Positions 11,881 through 24,300 are shown, numbered from the stretch's first letter. The stretch: DNA of 64,000 nucleotides from Stenopsyche tienmushanensis (GCA_008973525.1 WACJ01000293.1:310001-374000); one strand, 5' to 3'. Numbers and translations are program-made. Notes: generated by a model from the letters alone, not told the origin.

Positions 11881-12560
11881 TGTTATGGTAGAGGACGGAT
11901 ACTAAAAATAGTATCCGTCCAAGACGCATTTCGCTCCGAAACCATGGCAAAAGGCTTTGAACGCCGAAAAGGCACCGGGGCTGGCCATCAAGTCCCTGTG
12001 GCCAAGAGGTCCAGAAAACGGACCTCTGATACGGCACAGGAGAGCACCTCTTTCTCGGCCGACATGCCCAAACACGACCACAAAACGTGATCCGTGTCCA
12101 TGAAAGGATCCCCGCACACATAGTCCGAACCATCTTTTATTTTCATTCTTGCCAGGTATGCCGCAAAACGGCCGTCGTGTCAAGAACAGGTAATTTCAGT
12201 GATCGCGGTTAACCCATTTTAGATTGAGGCGAGATGAGACTGAGCCAAAGAAATTCCGCATGTAGCCACCGTGGGGCGACTCAGACCAACTGCGTTCCCA
12301 ATCGGCAATTGCCACGTTTCTAGTCCACCTTTTGGTGGCAATAGGATCCATAAGAATTCCATCTGCTTCCTCAGCTGATAGAGTGGAGTTACCGACTTTA
12401 ATTATTCTACGTGTTTTTTAATGTGCCTTTATTTGCACTTTTAGATCTAGTGGTATGATCCCTGCAAGGACATTTCGCTGAAAAAAAAAGCTTGATTTCA
12501 CGCCTTTGTCTACGAGAAAACGCGTTGCGCAACAGATAATGATGCTTCTCGCCTTCTTTG
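11880..12560 (-). pseudogene. non-LTR retrotransposon 3' end (R1/LOA-like), decayed
   Basis: On the minus strand, split over frames by small indels and stops, it encodes a C-terminal ORF2-like segment: TKRWTRNVAIADWERSW, then FAAYLARMKIKDGSDYVCGD, then FMDTDHVLWSCLGM. The spacing of Cys, His and Cys in CGDPF...DHVLWSC is the cysteine-histidine motif found after the reverse transcriptase of R1, LOA and Jockey-type LINEs. GC content is well above the surroundings. The reverse transcriptase is absent, so this is a truncated, inactive copy whose 3' end faces left. The clade assignment is from memory of motif style. Confidence 0.7.
11893..11920. repeat. perfect 12-bp hairpin at LINE 3' end
   Basis: GGACGGATACTA and TAGTATCCGTCC form a perfect stem around an AAAA loop, at the 3' edge of the LINE remnant. 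It may be a recognition structure of the LINE RNA, or chance. Confidence 0.6.
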
Positions 12561-15500
12561 TGTGATGTGATCAAGAACCTTCCTATCTGATGGAATAAGT
12601 ATATATCTAATGAAGGGAACTTTGTATAAAAATAAGATTATTGTATATTTTTATATAACACTAATAAATTTGTTCAGAAAAATTCCGGGTTATATTTGAA
12701 TCCTTTCGTATGCATATATAAATTATTCGAATATTTTACCAATTTCATATTCGATATTCGAGTAATTGATTTTACAAATATTTGATATCCCTATTTGCTG
12801 TGCATAATTAAATATGCAATAATTTGCATATACGTGCTAAGCAACAAGCTGTCATAGATTTATATCATTAATTGTATGAATCTGGAAGAAATATGAAATG
12901 AAATGCTCTTCATTGATCACATATAATATTTTTCCACGTGAAAAGCATACTTTAACTATATTTAATCCGATCAAATTGGGAAACCATGTTTTAAAACATA
13001 TCAATTATATATTTATACGAAATGCCAATACCGGCTAAAACTACCGTAGGATATTTCTGGATATTCAAAACAAGCCAGAAGTTGCTTCGCCTATTGATCG
13101 ACATTATAATTTCAAAGAAAAACTAGACACAGTTGTGAAGTTTGCAAAAGCACATTTGCATCTAAAGCTTCACAGAACTTCAAAGTTAATAATTAAAAAT
13201 ACAAGGATCGCAAGGAAACACAATATTGAAAAAGCTGCTTAAGCAATAGCATATTATAAAAAAAACTATTCAAAAATTTGAATACGAATAGAATATTTAA
13301 CATAAATAAAACGATCATATTGTACATTAATATAATACAATCATGTCGATTAAATAAGTCTTTCAAAAGGCCCATAATTAGATGCACGCAATGTATGAAA
13401 TTGCTGCCTCATCGTCATGGATGGGCCAAACTATTATATTGTATTATACATAAGCCCATATTTAGTCATAGTATTATGTCGTAAAAACGTATCGAAATGA
13501 AAATTTTCGTATTCGAGTTCGAATGAATATTTTGTCCGTGGACGTGTTTATATACGCAGATATAGCTTCGGAAAGAGCTCGGTGCTGAATATAAAGTGGA
13601 AGTATATCGTGTATGAAGAATGTATATCAGACTTAATTGTCGTTGTTTTTCGTGTGATTTGACAATTTGCTAAGAATGTGCTTTAAGGTCTTGGAGGTAA
13701 ATTTTTATGATTGTTGACGTCTTATGATGGCGATGTATGGCTTTGTTGCGCATTAAATGACCGTTTTTTTAAAGTCTCAAGGATCATCTTTGTCCTGTCA
13801 AAATTTTGGCATCTCGTCTGAAAAATTCGACTTACGTGCGCATTGTTCGGTATCCGCCACGTCCTTTTATATTATATATCAGCAGGTTACCTAATGTTTC
13901 CATTAACCTTTACTATAAGCATCTGTTACCCTCATACTGAGAGTCGCAACCCTCTCTCCGGCACTTGCACCACCCACCCCACCCTCCGAAGCCTACTTTA
14001 GGCATTTATTATTTAAAATAATGGCAGGCGCAGGTTACTATTGTTGTATTTCAAAAGAGCCTTGTATTTTTCTTTTCTGGTTCATAAGTAAGAATGTTAG
14101 CTCATTGTTGTGTTGTACCGCGGGCGCAAGGAGAACGCGCAAAAAAGCCCCAGAGAGAACGCAGAGAAATGAAAAATTTCGTCTGTGTACACTGATCTTA
14201 TTTACGATTAAAGTCTCTATTAATATTCGACTTTTTATTCAGCTTGATTTGAATCGCCACCTTTCGAATAGTTTTTCTGTCTTTTTAATGACTATCGTAT
14301 TCCCACATGCGCTACATTCATGTTGGTAATTAACCCAGGGTCAATAAATCACCTTCAGGACAATGCGGCTCTGTATGGAGGCTCCGAGTGTGTACTGAGC
14401 CAGTTGAGAGCCACAGGGTGTTCAGGACAGCTGCTTGCAAACTGCTTCCAGCGTCTATCATAAATTACAACGTCCCCAAGTTGGCTTCAACTAACGTACA
14501 CTGTCATCCTACTTCATCATCGATATCGCCATAATGTATATAAATCACAATTATCACCCAGGTGCAACAATTAATTATATTTAACATAAAAGACATCTTA
14601 AACTGTACTTCTATAATGCAGAAATATAAGAAAATAATTCAGTTCAATTTCATTCGTCCATTTAGTATAACGCCATTATTTAACCCCTTAAAGAGGTAAA
14701 ACACAAAGTTGTGTCCGAATTCCAGTAATTGCGCGTTGAATTTGGAGAGAAATAGATACGGAAAGAGTATCTTGCGTACATCGCACGATTGTATAGATCA
14801 TTAACCCAAATTAATCGACTAATAATGATATGTGAATAATATAATGAATTGATTTCAAGGGTATTATTTATGTTTACGCAAAGAAATTACTGAATATTTT
14901 CTGCTATCGACAGTGTTTATTTATTTATGTACAAGCTTCATACACGCTGCAACGGTCCAGACAAATAATTGAATTTGTACGGATGATAAGTAAATAATAA
15001 TACAATAACCGTTACTCTTTTTTTAACACCCTTTTGCAACTATTTGCTAAATAATTTAATTTTAAAGAAGCAAAAATCAAGACGATACATAACATACAAT
15101 TAAAAGCAAGATAAGGTCTTCAATTTTGGCAGAATCTTCCATCAGTATATTATTCATACACGCCCAATTATATTATTGTATAAAATATTGAAAAAGCTCT
15201 GATGATCCAGATAGAAGCAAAGACAAAAACATACTTTTGGAAAAAAATATCATTAATCTTATAAGTACCGTCTGCACAGATTTGTGTGTTTTGTGCATAC
15301 AAAGTCACCCAACATAAAATAGCCCATTTCTGTTTAAAGTAAACAAATAAAAATAACTTATAGTCAGTGCCTCGAATCATATAATATGATTGCCTTTACT
15401 ATTGTAAATGTATTATATTTTATTAAAAATGAAAATTCACTAAAGGCAAAGCGTAAGTATTTATAACAAAAAAGCCATTCTCTGAAAACAATAGTTTAAT

Positions 15501-15567
15501 GATCATTCATATATTATTTTTATTTAATAAATATGTACATTTGGTTCATTCAAGCATATTTGCATAA
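12561..15567. other. intergenic region with complex block at 13.8-14.5 kb
   Basis: No gene was recognised. Sequence is AT-rich except for about 13760-14200 and 14340-14470, which are more GC-rich and non-repetitive. A weak exon candidate (14359-14463) is listed separately. Confidence 0.35.
14359..14463 (+). other. weak terminal-exon candidate
   Basis: After a CACCTTCAG acceptor-like site, a GC-rich frame reads DNAALYGGSECVLSQL... to a TAA at 14461. No upstream exon, polyadenylation signal or known protein was recognised. Conserved non-coding DNA is at least as likely. Confidence 0.12.
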
Positions 15568-15974
15568 ACACTTAAAGCTTTTTTTTGTGCGATAGATGCA
15601 TTCCGCTGAAAATCGCACAAAAATAAACGGCACAAAAAAGCTATGACTTACATAGAAAAAGTAAAGATGCGTTCCATGGATTTTAAAAACCGCATAACTT
15701 TGAAACAGCTATGTAAATTATATCCAAAATCGCATAAAAAAAGAACAGGAAAACAATGAGACAGTTAAAAAATAATATTTTTGGTAATATTTAAAGAACG
15801 TCTTGCATCATTGATAAAATTTTTAGGATGTCTGACATCTGGCATCTCAAATGCCAGACATCTACTAGAAAAATATTAAGTATTTTATTTACAAACTATC
15901 ATCGCTGTATGATCATTTTTATGCGATTTTATTACCGCATAACTTCGAGATCGCACAAAAAGAGGTTTTAGTGT
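15568..15974. mobile_element. MITE family 'GTGCGAT', copy A
   Basis: The 407-bp element starts ACACTTAAAGC followed by TTTTTTTTGTGCGAT and ends ATCGCACAAAAAGAGGTTTTAGTGT, an imperfect terminal inverted repeat. Inside it has CCGCATAACTT boxes near both ends, and a central hairpin made of GATGTCTGACATCTGGCAT and ATGCCAGACATC. It shares sequence with copies at 34.9, 41.3, 43.2 and 51.6 kb. It has no coding capacity. Confidence 0.75.
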
Positions 15975-17936
15975 AATTTTATTGGTACGTGAGCCACTGT
16001 TTGATATTTATTAATTTTACTATTATGAAATTTTAAAATAAATTATATCTTATTTAAAAAATCATGATATATTTAATTGGAAAATTATTTAATCTTTAGC
16101 AGTATTTATTGGATTAAGCAAAAATCACTAAACAGTGCGAATATCAAAAGAGTCTCGATAAACCATCTTCTGAATAACAACAATCATTTTATAATTTAGC
16201 TCCCAGTAAAAAATGATTTACGGATTTTTTAGATGTTAAAAGAATCCTAACAATTGGGGACTCAAATAGCGTTGACAACTAGTAATATTGTAAAAAAGTC
16301 CAATACTTATGGTTATAAGTACTAATAATGATGAATGATCGATATTATTGTAGTGTGGGAAGAGTATAACACCCCTGCGTAAAACCACTATTAACGATGT
16401 GGTTCTTTTAAAACTTACTTAGAGACAAAGGCTCTGAAGAGTGACTTTTGGAAGTTATTGTGGACGATAGCATGACCTAAAAAAATCCACTCAATATCCT
16501 AAATTACTAACTAATTTCTCGCATAGTTATCAGTGTTTTGATAACTGAAATAGAATAAAGTTACAAATTCTTGATATGGATTTTTTTCGCTTTTATAAAT
16601 ATTTTTCATTAACGTTTCTCATAGTTATCAATAAAATATCACTAAGTCTATAAAAAGTCCGCCGACAAATTAATTTCACCTTCAAAAATACATGAAAAAC
16701 ATTTAATAATTAGGTATTTTAGCAATGATTAACTAACCCGTAATGCATTTTTTATTTGCTATTTTCAAGCCCTAGTTGATCCTGAACTTTGGATTGTTTC
16801 CACAAAGCCCTTTGAAGCGAATGAAAATCCTCTGAATATCATTACTCGATTGATTTTTTCTTTGAATCGTGCTTTTTTGCTTCGAATAAAAACGCGGTTA
16901 GCAGATTTACGTAAAACGAAATTTTCTTAATTTTGAAAGATTCCTTCAGCGCTTATACGAAAAAGGAGAAAAGCTTTCAAAGCATAAGCTCTTAAGCTGA
17001 AGCAGCTGATGGCTTGTCCGACTTGCAAATCGACCAATGTAAAAATAGGCTAAAAATATATTTTCATGAAGAGTTAACTTCAAAATACAATAACAATTAA
17101 TCATATTAAAATATTCAGTCTGTAATTGCACATTGACGAGATGCAACGGACCGTTCATCAATAACGTTCGTTATGAACTACTCATTCAACGTTTCCATAT
17201 TGTTCTTTTCCCATAGAATTCGATGAGAGCTTTTATTATTCAATAAATATAATATGATGTAATATTGAATTAATATCAATACCGATACAGCAAACCTGAA
17301 AAAATCATTTATCACAACTAGACTCAAACAAATGTCCTGGTAATAATATTTTACTGAATGCACAAATCTCTGTTAATACCTAATAAATGATAATATCACA
17401 AAGGAAAAAAATTGACGAAAAACGCATTGATACCATACATTCTATCGAAAATGAAAGAAAATCATATGGCTCTGTTTATAGAGCAAGCACTCATGCAATT
17501 AAAGCATCTCAATGCGATGGAGACTCATAAATAGCTTTAATATAATCTTATTTTAAAGTATTATAGGAAAATTCTGTTTTTATTTAGATATGCGAATGTT
17601 GTGCTTGATATTTAAAAGTGGTTTATTAAGGTTATAATAATAAACAGATCAATTATTTGTAATATTATAAAATTTATCATATTCATAATTAATTCACTCT
17701 CAATTATTATAATGTAAAGCAAACAAGACACTATTAATATATTGTCTTGCCTTAAGCCTCAGAGGTCATCGATTTAACCCTTCGAAGAAGCGGATAGTAC
17801 CTAAACCAAACCCAGGCATTCGCACAATTACAGATAATTACAGCTTGCTCTTAGATTTAATATATTTTAGAAGAATTTAAATTATTTTTTTCTTTACTAT
17901 AAACCAATTATAAAACGTTATTGCAGCTCTTATGTC
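15975..17936. other. AT-rich intergenic region
   Basis: I see no gene, RNA gene or recognisable repeat here. Short open frames are not supported by any motif. Confidence 0.4.
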
Positions 17937-18148
17937 GCCTAAGCTCGCCAATTTGTAGTTACGCCACTGTTTCCAAGCGTCCAGATTTCGGCGAGAATGT
18001 CTCGATTTAGTAGCCTTCATCGTGCTGGTGATATGTACGATTTCTGTTAGATAAAAATTTCAATCCCAAATTTTTCGGGATTACGTTTACCAATCCCGGG
18101 ATTCATGAGCATCTAAAACTGTCCAGGATCCCGGGATTGGATTCCCTA
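17937..18148 (-). mobile_element. hAT-like element terminal segment
   Basis: It ends with GGGATTGGATTCCCTA at 18148 and carries CCCGGGATT boxes. It matches the reverse complement of 27678-27890 and the + strand of 31215-31424. Read on the minus strand it has a short open frame (MKATKSRHSRRNLDAWKQW) that may be the start of the lost transposase. The other end was not found, so this copy is truncated. Confidence 0.65.
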
Positions 18149-18174
18149 TACCTGAACATTCTGTGACACCACTG

Positions 18175-18440
18175 GATTTCTTTGTCTGAAGACGTACTCT
18201 ATTCCGTGGCTTGCATGGTCTCTAGACCTGACACCACAGGATATCTTTATCAAGGTTCATGCAAAAAAATAATTTAAAATAATCGCCGCCTTTGCAAAAT
18301 TGAAAGAGGAAATGCTATTACAGACAACATAACCATAAAAAGCATTTTCTTAAGCCTGACCCTGCCAAACTGGTACCTCTACAAGCTTAACGACATATTG
18401 AATGATTTGATTGAACCAGAAAACTTTTTAAAGCTAAACT
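18175..18440 (+). pseudogene. transposase remnant (Tc1/mariner superfamily)
   Basis: One frame gives IPWLAWSLDLTPQDIF, matching the 'WP-R-SPDLTP-DFF' motif around the third catalytic region of DDE transposases. A little further on it gives FAKLKEEM. Stops and frame changes show decay. It directly abuts the hAT segment on its left, which may have inserted into it. Confidence 0.55.
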
Positions 18441-18479
18441 AAGTTCAAAATAGTTGTTAGTTTTTTATTTTATTTTAGC

Positions 18480-19250
18480 AATTAGATAATTTAGATATTG
18501 TACATTTCTCATTCGTTTGCACATTTTATATGACTTTGGTATTTTTTTAAGCCAATTGTATAAATTAATAATTTATGTAGACCAAAAAAATATTCCAAAA
18601 TACAAAACAGTTATTTCGTGCTACTATGATCACAGATTAAAAAGTTATGACGATTTAAATGTGATATTTTGGGTATTTTTCAAAATATTACAACAACCCT
18701 AGAACTTAACCCTATCGGACCAGAAATCGTGAGACAGAGACGAGTGTCTTGCGTCTCATCATAAACTCGTACGGATAAGCTATCGTCGGATAAGCTATTA
18801 AGCTCTTTCAACGAAAATAAGACGAACTTCGTTCGTGTTGTCTTGAGAGCAGGCGTTTGCTTTGATAATTAAGATACTCGCATCATTCTTATCGTTGATC
18901 AATTTTGTTATCCTGCCTCGATTGTACTGGAGTGGCATCATTAGCCGAGTATCACCACTCCTTTACAAAATCTACTCCTTCAGAAGTAAACTGGGAGGCT
19001 TGCACGGTAACCCTGTCCTTTTATTTCGCAACACATCAATAGGCAAACATTAAAAAATATTCCGCAAGAATGAACGAATATTTTGTACTATCAATAGTGT
19101 AAAGGTTCATTTACTCATTATCAAGCTTGTTACATTAGAATGTGGCATGTCTGCTCGCCGGTTCGAAAGGGTTAAGGCATGGGACCTATATGTGAAATAT
19201 AGCAATCCCCAAAAAAATGTTGTCTGTCCATGTGCAAAACACCTTTTATT
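18480..19250 (+). repeat. dispersed inverted-end repeat, copy 2, split by insertion
   Basis: The left part (18500-18705) matches the reverse complement of 31800-31940. The right part (19176-19250) matches the adjoining sequence, including CTATATGTGAAATATAGC and GTGCAAAACACC. The two parts are separated by a TTAA-flanked insertion (18710-19171). Confidence 0.6.
18710..19171. mobile_element. piggyBac-like MITE
   Basis: The element is 462 bp and flanked on both sides by TTAA (18706-18709 and 19172-19175), the piggyBac target. The ends are inverted: CCCTATCGGACCAG on the left and, reverse-complemented, CCCTTTCGAACCGG on the right. It has no transposase. Removing it with one TTAA restores the surrounding repeat. 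Confidence 0.82.
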
Positions 19251-20183
19251 GTCAAGCTGTATTGGTGCATTCAAATACAGTCTAACGCATTAACAGGTGC
19301 TTCATGGATTGAAAGGATTAATTTCGATTCAAGTGATTAGTGATATTTGCATGCTAATATTCATACCAGTGATCATAATTATTTTTTAATCGTTGGTTTG
19401 TTTTATTCGTAACTTATTAGAACCTGCACAAGGCTAATTTCAGTATTCAAAAGATCATTAGTGCTGGTTGTCTTGCTTTCCGTGCCAAGACACAGGATAT
19501 GCAAAACGAATGATAGATCACATTTTTTCTTTCGCACGAGTGGCCAAATCCTCTTGCGCAATTTTTTTGCTTCATAATATCTAAATATGTCGCAATATTG
19601 TCAGGGAGAGTATCCGGAGCCACATATGGAGTTTATACGATAGAATAAATCTGCTGTGTCTCCTTAGCTGCCTTCTCCGGGGTAAGTCCTGTAAGTAGAG
19701 GATTTGCAGAGAGCGAGGAAGTGTAAGCAGATAATCTTGCACGGAAAACGAAAGAATTTTATATTTCAAAGAGCTTCGCCCGCTAATTCTGTGTCATTTA
19801 CATTTGTTAATATATATTTAATGAGTGCGAGAGTCGGCTTACTCAAATACCTCCTATAAATTATTTTCCCACATTTTCCTCCAGCGAAAGCCTTCTCGTA
19901 TGACTACGTGTATTTTATACGTGCATAAGCAAGTTTTTTTTTTGCTTCCGTTATTTGGGAGCAAGGGAGCCTCCTGTTTGCTGAATGATTATCCGTTCGG
20001 CATTTCATGAAATACTTGTGCTATGTGTTTTCAAATTATTGCAAAATATATTCTTATGCTTCCAGACACACGAATGCACGTTTAACCCTTGTGATGAATA
20101 ATTAATTTAAAATAGTGACAAATGGGGTTATCTAATTATATGTATAGTGGTTTATACGAGTATTATAGACTTTTATTATAAAC
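19251..20183. other. intergenic region
   Basis: No gene was recognised. The block at about 19550-20010 is slightly more complex. It contains several short open frames without recognisable motifs. Confidence 0.35.
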
Positions 20184-20625
20184 TAGCTGATACCCGGCGC
20201 GTTGCTGCCACAGAAGTAATAATACTAAAAATATCGTTTGAAATTTGAAAGAGTTATCTTGTTTAATTAGGAATGATAGAAATAATGAAATTTATTTTAT
20301 TTTGTTGGTTTTATCATAAATATGAACAAACATAAAACATTGATTTTTATATATAAGATCTACTATAAGTTAATTGTACTATACCTATATTATTTGAAAA
20401 AGTGCAAACAATAAATTGACAAAGTTTTATTGCAATCGCATAAACGGTATGGCAGCGCATTAAATACGAACAAACAAAAAATGATTTTTATATATTAAAC
20501 TACACCTATGTTACTCACAAAATCCTTAGCAATAGCCGAACGAAGTTTTATTGCAATCTGATGAACGGTATGGCTACACATTTCGAACGAACAAAACCTA
20601 ATTCATTTTTATATATTAGAGTTCA
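20184..20625 (+). repeat. tandem degenerate units of a dispersed repeat
   Basis: The tract begins ACTAGCTGATACCCGGCGCG, a type of opening seen in dispersed insect repeats. It then has about three degenerate tandem units of roughly 120-140 bp. Each unit is built on GAACAAACA..., TTTTTATATATTA and TTTATTGCAATC-GATGAACGGTATGG. One unit reappears in reverse orientation at 59733-59790. The element type is not known to me. Confidence 0.6.
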
Positions 20626-22815
20626 ATTGCGTCTAAATTCAGATTGTAAAATAAAACAGTACGATTAATGTAATTTCTTTGGTCTAAAAAGCTTAAAATT
20701 AATGCGATTTATAAAATAATGGGAGGCCACTTATGAGTTATTGAATGTAAATCTTTATTCAAATAATCCTTTCTTGGCCTAACCACTTGTGGAAGGTAAT
20801 GAAAAACCACCTCATGAAAGGTTCTCCCCTTGGAAAAGTCTCCTTTGGAGATTGCACACATCCGGTCACGAATATGACATAATATTAATGCTTTTATGGA
20901 CAAAAGTAGTATTTCAGCATAAATTTCAGCAAGTGCCTTTGTACAAAGTGAAATGACAGAAGAAATGCAAATACTATGAAATGTTGAGCAAAAATGTACG
21001 TTAAACCCATAAGTTCTCACTGACATGCAAAATCTGCAAAATAAATTTTATTTTTGCAAATAATTGTTAACTAATTAAATAAATAATGTTAGGTTTTGTT
21101 CCGCTATTTATAATAAGTAATCGGTTTCGATCCTTATGCTTTTAAATGATATGAACGGATTAAATATTTAATAACGTCTACTGATAATATTTGAATATGA
21201 AAAGCTTTATATGTATACGATTTGAACTCAAGCCTTTATAATTAGATGCCAAGAACTAACCCACTATACCAACTCTTAATCCCAAACACCACTAAATGGA
21301 AAAAACTTTAAAATCAAGAGCTTAATATGCGGTGAAAATAATAAAGTAGCTTACGGGATAGTTGTAAAATCTGCACAAGTGGTCTTATAAAAGATCGAAA
21401 TTTCTATTTAGTTTTAATATTATTTTTCCAAATGTACATCCAGTAAATGACGTGTTAAACTTATGTCGTAAATATGATCTTTTGAAATTTGACAAAAATT
21501 GATCACAATTTATAATCACTATTGACTTGGCATTAAAAAAAACACTAAGTGGTTTAATAGCTTAATTATTTGGAAATCGACTATGAAAATATCAAAAGAC
21601 TATCAATACAAAAATGATTCATCTTGAAGAATAAATTGAAACGGTACTAATAAAACTACATAAAAATAATAACCATTCAAATGCGCTAAAAGAAATTCAC
21701 GATATTTTCTGTACAATGTCCAAGACGTGTTTTACCATTGTAAACGTAGCTTGATTTTATTTTTCGTTTTAGATGTCGCAGGAAGCATTTTTACTATCCG
21801 AACGACATTTTGTTTTGCGAATTTCCATTCAAAGAAAAACAATCTACAGTATACAACATAAACGTTGTGCGATAAGCTCAAGCCGGAAATTCGATCGACA
21901 TTAGGAAGGGTTTCGCAAATGCATTACAATGTTTGACCCCAATCTGTCCAGCGCACGACACTCAGCTCAAAATACTTGAACTACACTCATTAAGATCTCA
22001 TCAATCGGACCATTATCTAACCCATCAAAAAATAAATAAAACCGCATCATACCAAATGAGTGCTCTGAGCGAATCCTCCCTCCTGTGAAAGTAATCGAAT
22101 CACTCTTAAATAATGTCTTCAAATACCCAAAAAAAAAACAAGTCACCTTAAAATATCGTTTCTGAGAAAATTTGATGTTTTCAAGTTGGGGGTGAATATT
22201 TTTATTCCTATATAAACACACAATCGCTTTTTATTCCTCCGCTTGAACATCAAGTATGTATATTTTATGAGAAAATGTCTGAGAGATGTACCATCTTCTA
22301 AAGCGTGTCTTATTAGATTTACAGAAAATCCATGTCACTCAAAATATTCCAACCATCTACATGCGGTCGGAAACTTCTTAAATGTAAGCCTAAAATATCC
22401 GAAATGTTCAACTCTATTGCTATAACTTATTTATAAGAACTGATCTGGTTGATAGAATTATACGTATGTCGTCTCAGTGAGATCTTTTTACATACTCCCT
22501 TAAAATTGCACTCGATCCTTAACGATACACGATTACATAGTTCCATGAACATATTCTGTAATATGATGTGATAATCTTTTTTTAGTTAATAAAAATATTT
22601 TTTTATTGCTAAATAAGCGAGCTACTACAAAAAACTTTTGACTAGCGAGTTACTACAAAAAAGCCATAAGTTCAGATCATAAATTGACTCAAAGTCACTT
22701 CCAAATAACCAAGGATAATCGTACAAAACTAGTCAATTTAAAATAGGATAATTTAAAATCAAATTTAGATTGGAAAGTGACAACATTATCATTAATTTTA
22801 AATCAAATTGCAATT
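20626..22815. other. AT-rich intergenic region with a SINE head
   Basis: No gene was recognised. An open frame at 20709-21026 (minus strand) has no known motif. A tRNA-like SINE head lies at 21180-21285. The block at about 21770-22230 is more complex and non-coding as far as I can see. Confidence 0.35.
21180..21285 (-). repeat. tRNA-derived SINE, head fragment
   Basis: On the minus strand it has TTGGTATAGTGG (A-box-like) and GAGTTCAAATC (B-box-like) with tRNA-like spacing. It is related to the fuller copy at 61782-62065. Confidence 0.5.
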
Positions 22816-22817
22816 TA

Positions 22818-24100
22818 CAGTATACACTCGATTATCTAGGTGCGGATTATCCTATTTGCGGATTATTCGTGTTTGAAAAATATCGATTTTTTTTTTCTTA
22901 TGTAATTATGAGATGCACACAACAAAACTCCCAAATAGTATATGAGTTGTTATATACACAGATCAAGACTAGACAAGCAAAATTCTTTAAAGCGATAAGG
23001 ATGATACTTGTGGACCGGGGATAATTAGAGACTGAAAACACATCAGGAACTCATAAAATGAAACTTTTAACGATCGGGAAAGCAAATAACCCTCAATTTT
23101 TTAAGAAAATTACAGACAGAAAGGGGCATGGATGAACAGGGAGATTTTTGAAGATTGGTTAAAAAAGAAATGGGTTCCAGAGGTGCAAGATTTTTTAAAA
23201 AATAAGGGATTGTCACAAAAAACAGTAAATTATGCTATACTTAGAATAACACAGTCTTGGTCAAAAATAAAGCCATAAACACTAGATAAAGATTCTTCCT
23301 GGCATTGAAAAAATATTAATGCATTCTGAAAAAAATGAAGCAAAAGATATACCTGAAATACAGTCAACCCTTCTATAACGTCGAGATAGGGAGCGCGCTA
23401 TAGAAATAAAATTCCATAAATAGTTAAACACCCATACAAAATTTGTACGTGTTTATTTGGTTAACAAGTGCAATTAACAAACACGCATTAGCATAACTAG
23501 GGCATAAACTTTACGTATTTTACTGATTGCTTGCGTTAAAGTGCCGCAAACGAAGTGGACGCTATAAGAGGATTGACTGTATGTGGATTATTGCAAATTT
23601 TAAAATATTTTCAAAATATGGATAGGGAAAACATCGAAAAGTGGCTCGATCGTGATTTAAATGATACAGGTTTTGAATGATACAGATATCGTTCTTTTTG
23701 TTTCTCAAGAGGAATAAAATGAGAGTTATTGGGAATTATATAACGACCTTGAATTGTGTTAAAACATTGCTAGATTACAAAGGGGATTTAAATATTATGA
23801 TATAATAACTGTAAGAATAATTCGAAGTGATATTAGAAATTTAGAAATCTCAAAAACAAACCAAAATTACAGTTTTTTTTAATATACTCGTATATATTTT
23901 TTACATTTTGGAAACGCTTAGCTACTAACGGCCATATATCTGCTTAACGATGAGCGTCTTTCTTAATAAATAAGTATTAAAATTATGAAACAAAATTTTG
24001 TATTGTAAGTATGTATATTCGAAACCAAGTCGAAATTTGACGACTTGGATTATCCATGTCTTTCATTTAACCATTAGCGCGGATAATCGAGAGTCTACTG
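22818..24100 (+). mobile_element. Tigger/pogo element, internally deleted
   Basis: It is flanked by TA (22816-22817 and 24101-24102) with ends CAGTATACACTCGATTATC and, reverse-complemented, CAGTAGACTCTCGATTATC, typical of Tigger/pogo. Inside (about 23040-23360 and 23610-23760) are transposase pieces with stops and frameshifts: IFEDWLKKKWVPEVQDF, then AILRITQSWSKIKP, then ENIEKWLDRDLND. These correspond to the region around the catalytic domain and the C-terminus. The DNA-binding part and most of the DDE domain are missing. Confidence 0.85.
23361..23579. mobile_element. pogo-type MITE nested in the Tigger
   Basis: The 219-bp element has TA on both sides (23359-23360, 23580-23581) and ends CAGTCAACCCTTCTATAACG and, reverse-complemented, CAGTCAATCCTCTTATAGCG. 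It interrupts the Tigger transposase remnant. It has no open frame. Confidence 0.82.
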
Positions 24101-24142
24101 TATTATTGCAAATCCAGTTAGTCTTGGGATTTTTTTAAATTC

Positions 24143-24300
24143 AGCTCTATATTTACTTTTCCTCAAGATTTACAGACGAAATATCGAGACAATCGATTAA
24201 AAATATTAATACTTTCGATATCCCAATTTTTTTGGTATGGAAATTTTTAAAATATGGATTTTAACCTAAGTCTTTATATTCACTATGTTCACCAATTTAG
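24143..24300 (-). repeat. SINE body fragment
   Basis: It matches the body of the 61.8-62.1 kb SINE: TATTTACTTTTCCTCAAGAT, ATCGAGACAATCGAT, AAATATTAATACTTTCGATA and TTTTTTTGGTATGG follow in the same order. The tRNA-like head is strongly decayed. Confidence 0.55.

Noticed and set aside
11825..12133. Three overlapping open frames on both strands
   Set aside because: They are shifted or antisense frames of the LINE C-terminal domain.
20709..21026. 105-codon minus-strand frame
   Set aside because: No family motif or splice context was recognised; it is not enough to call a gene.
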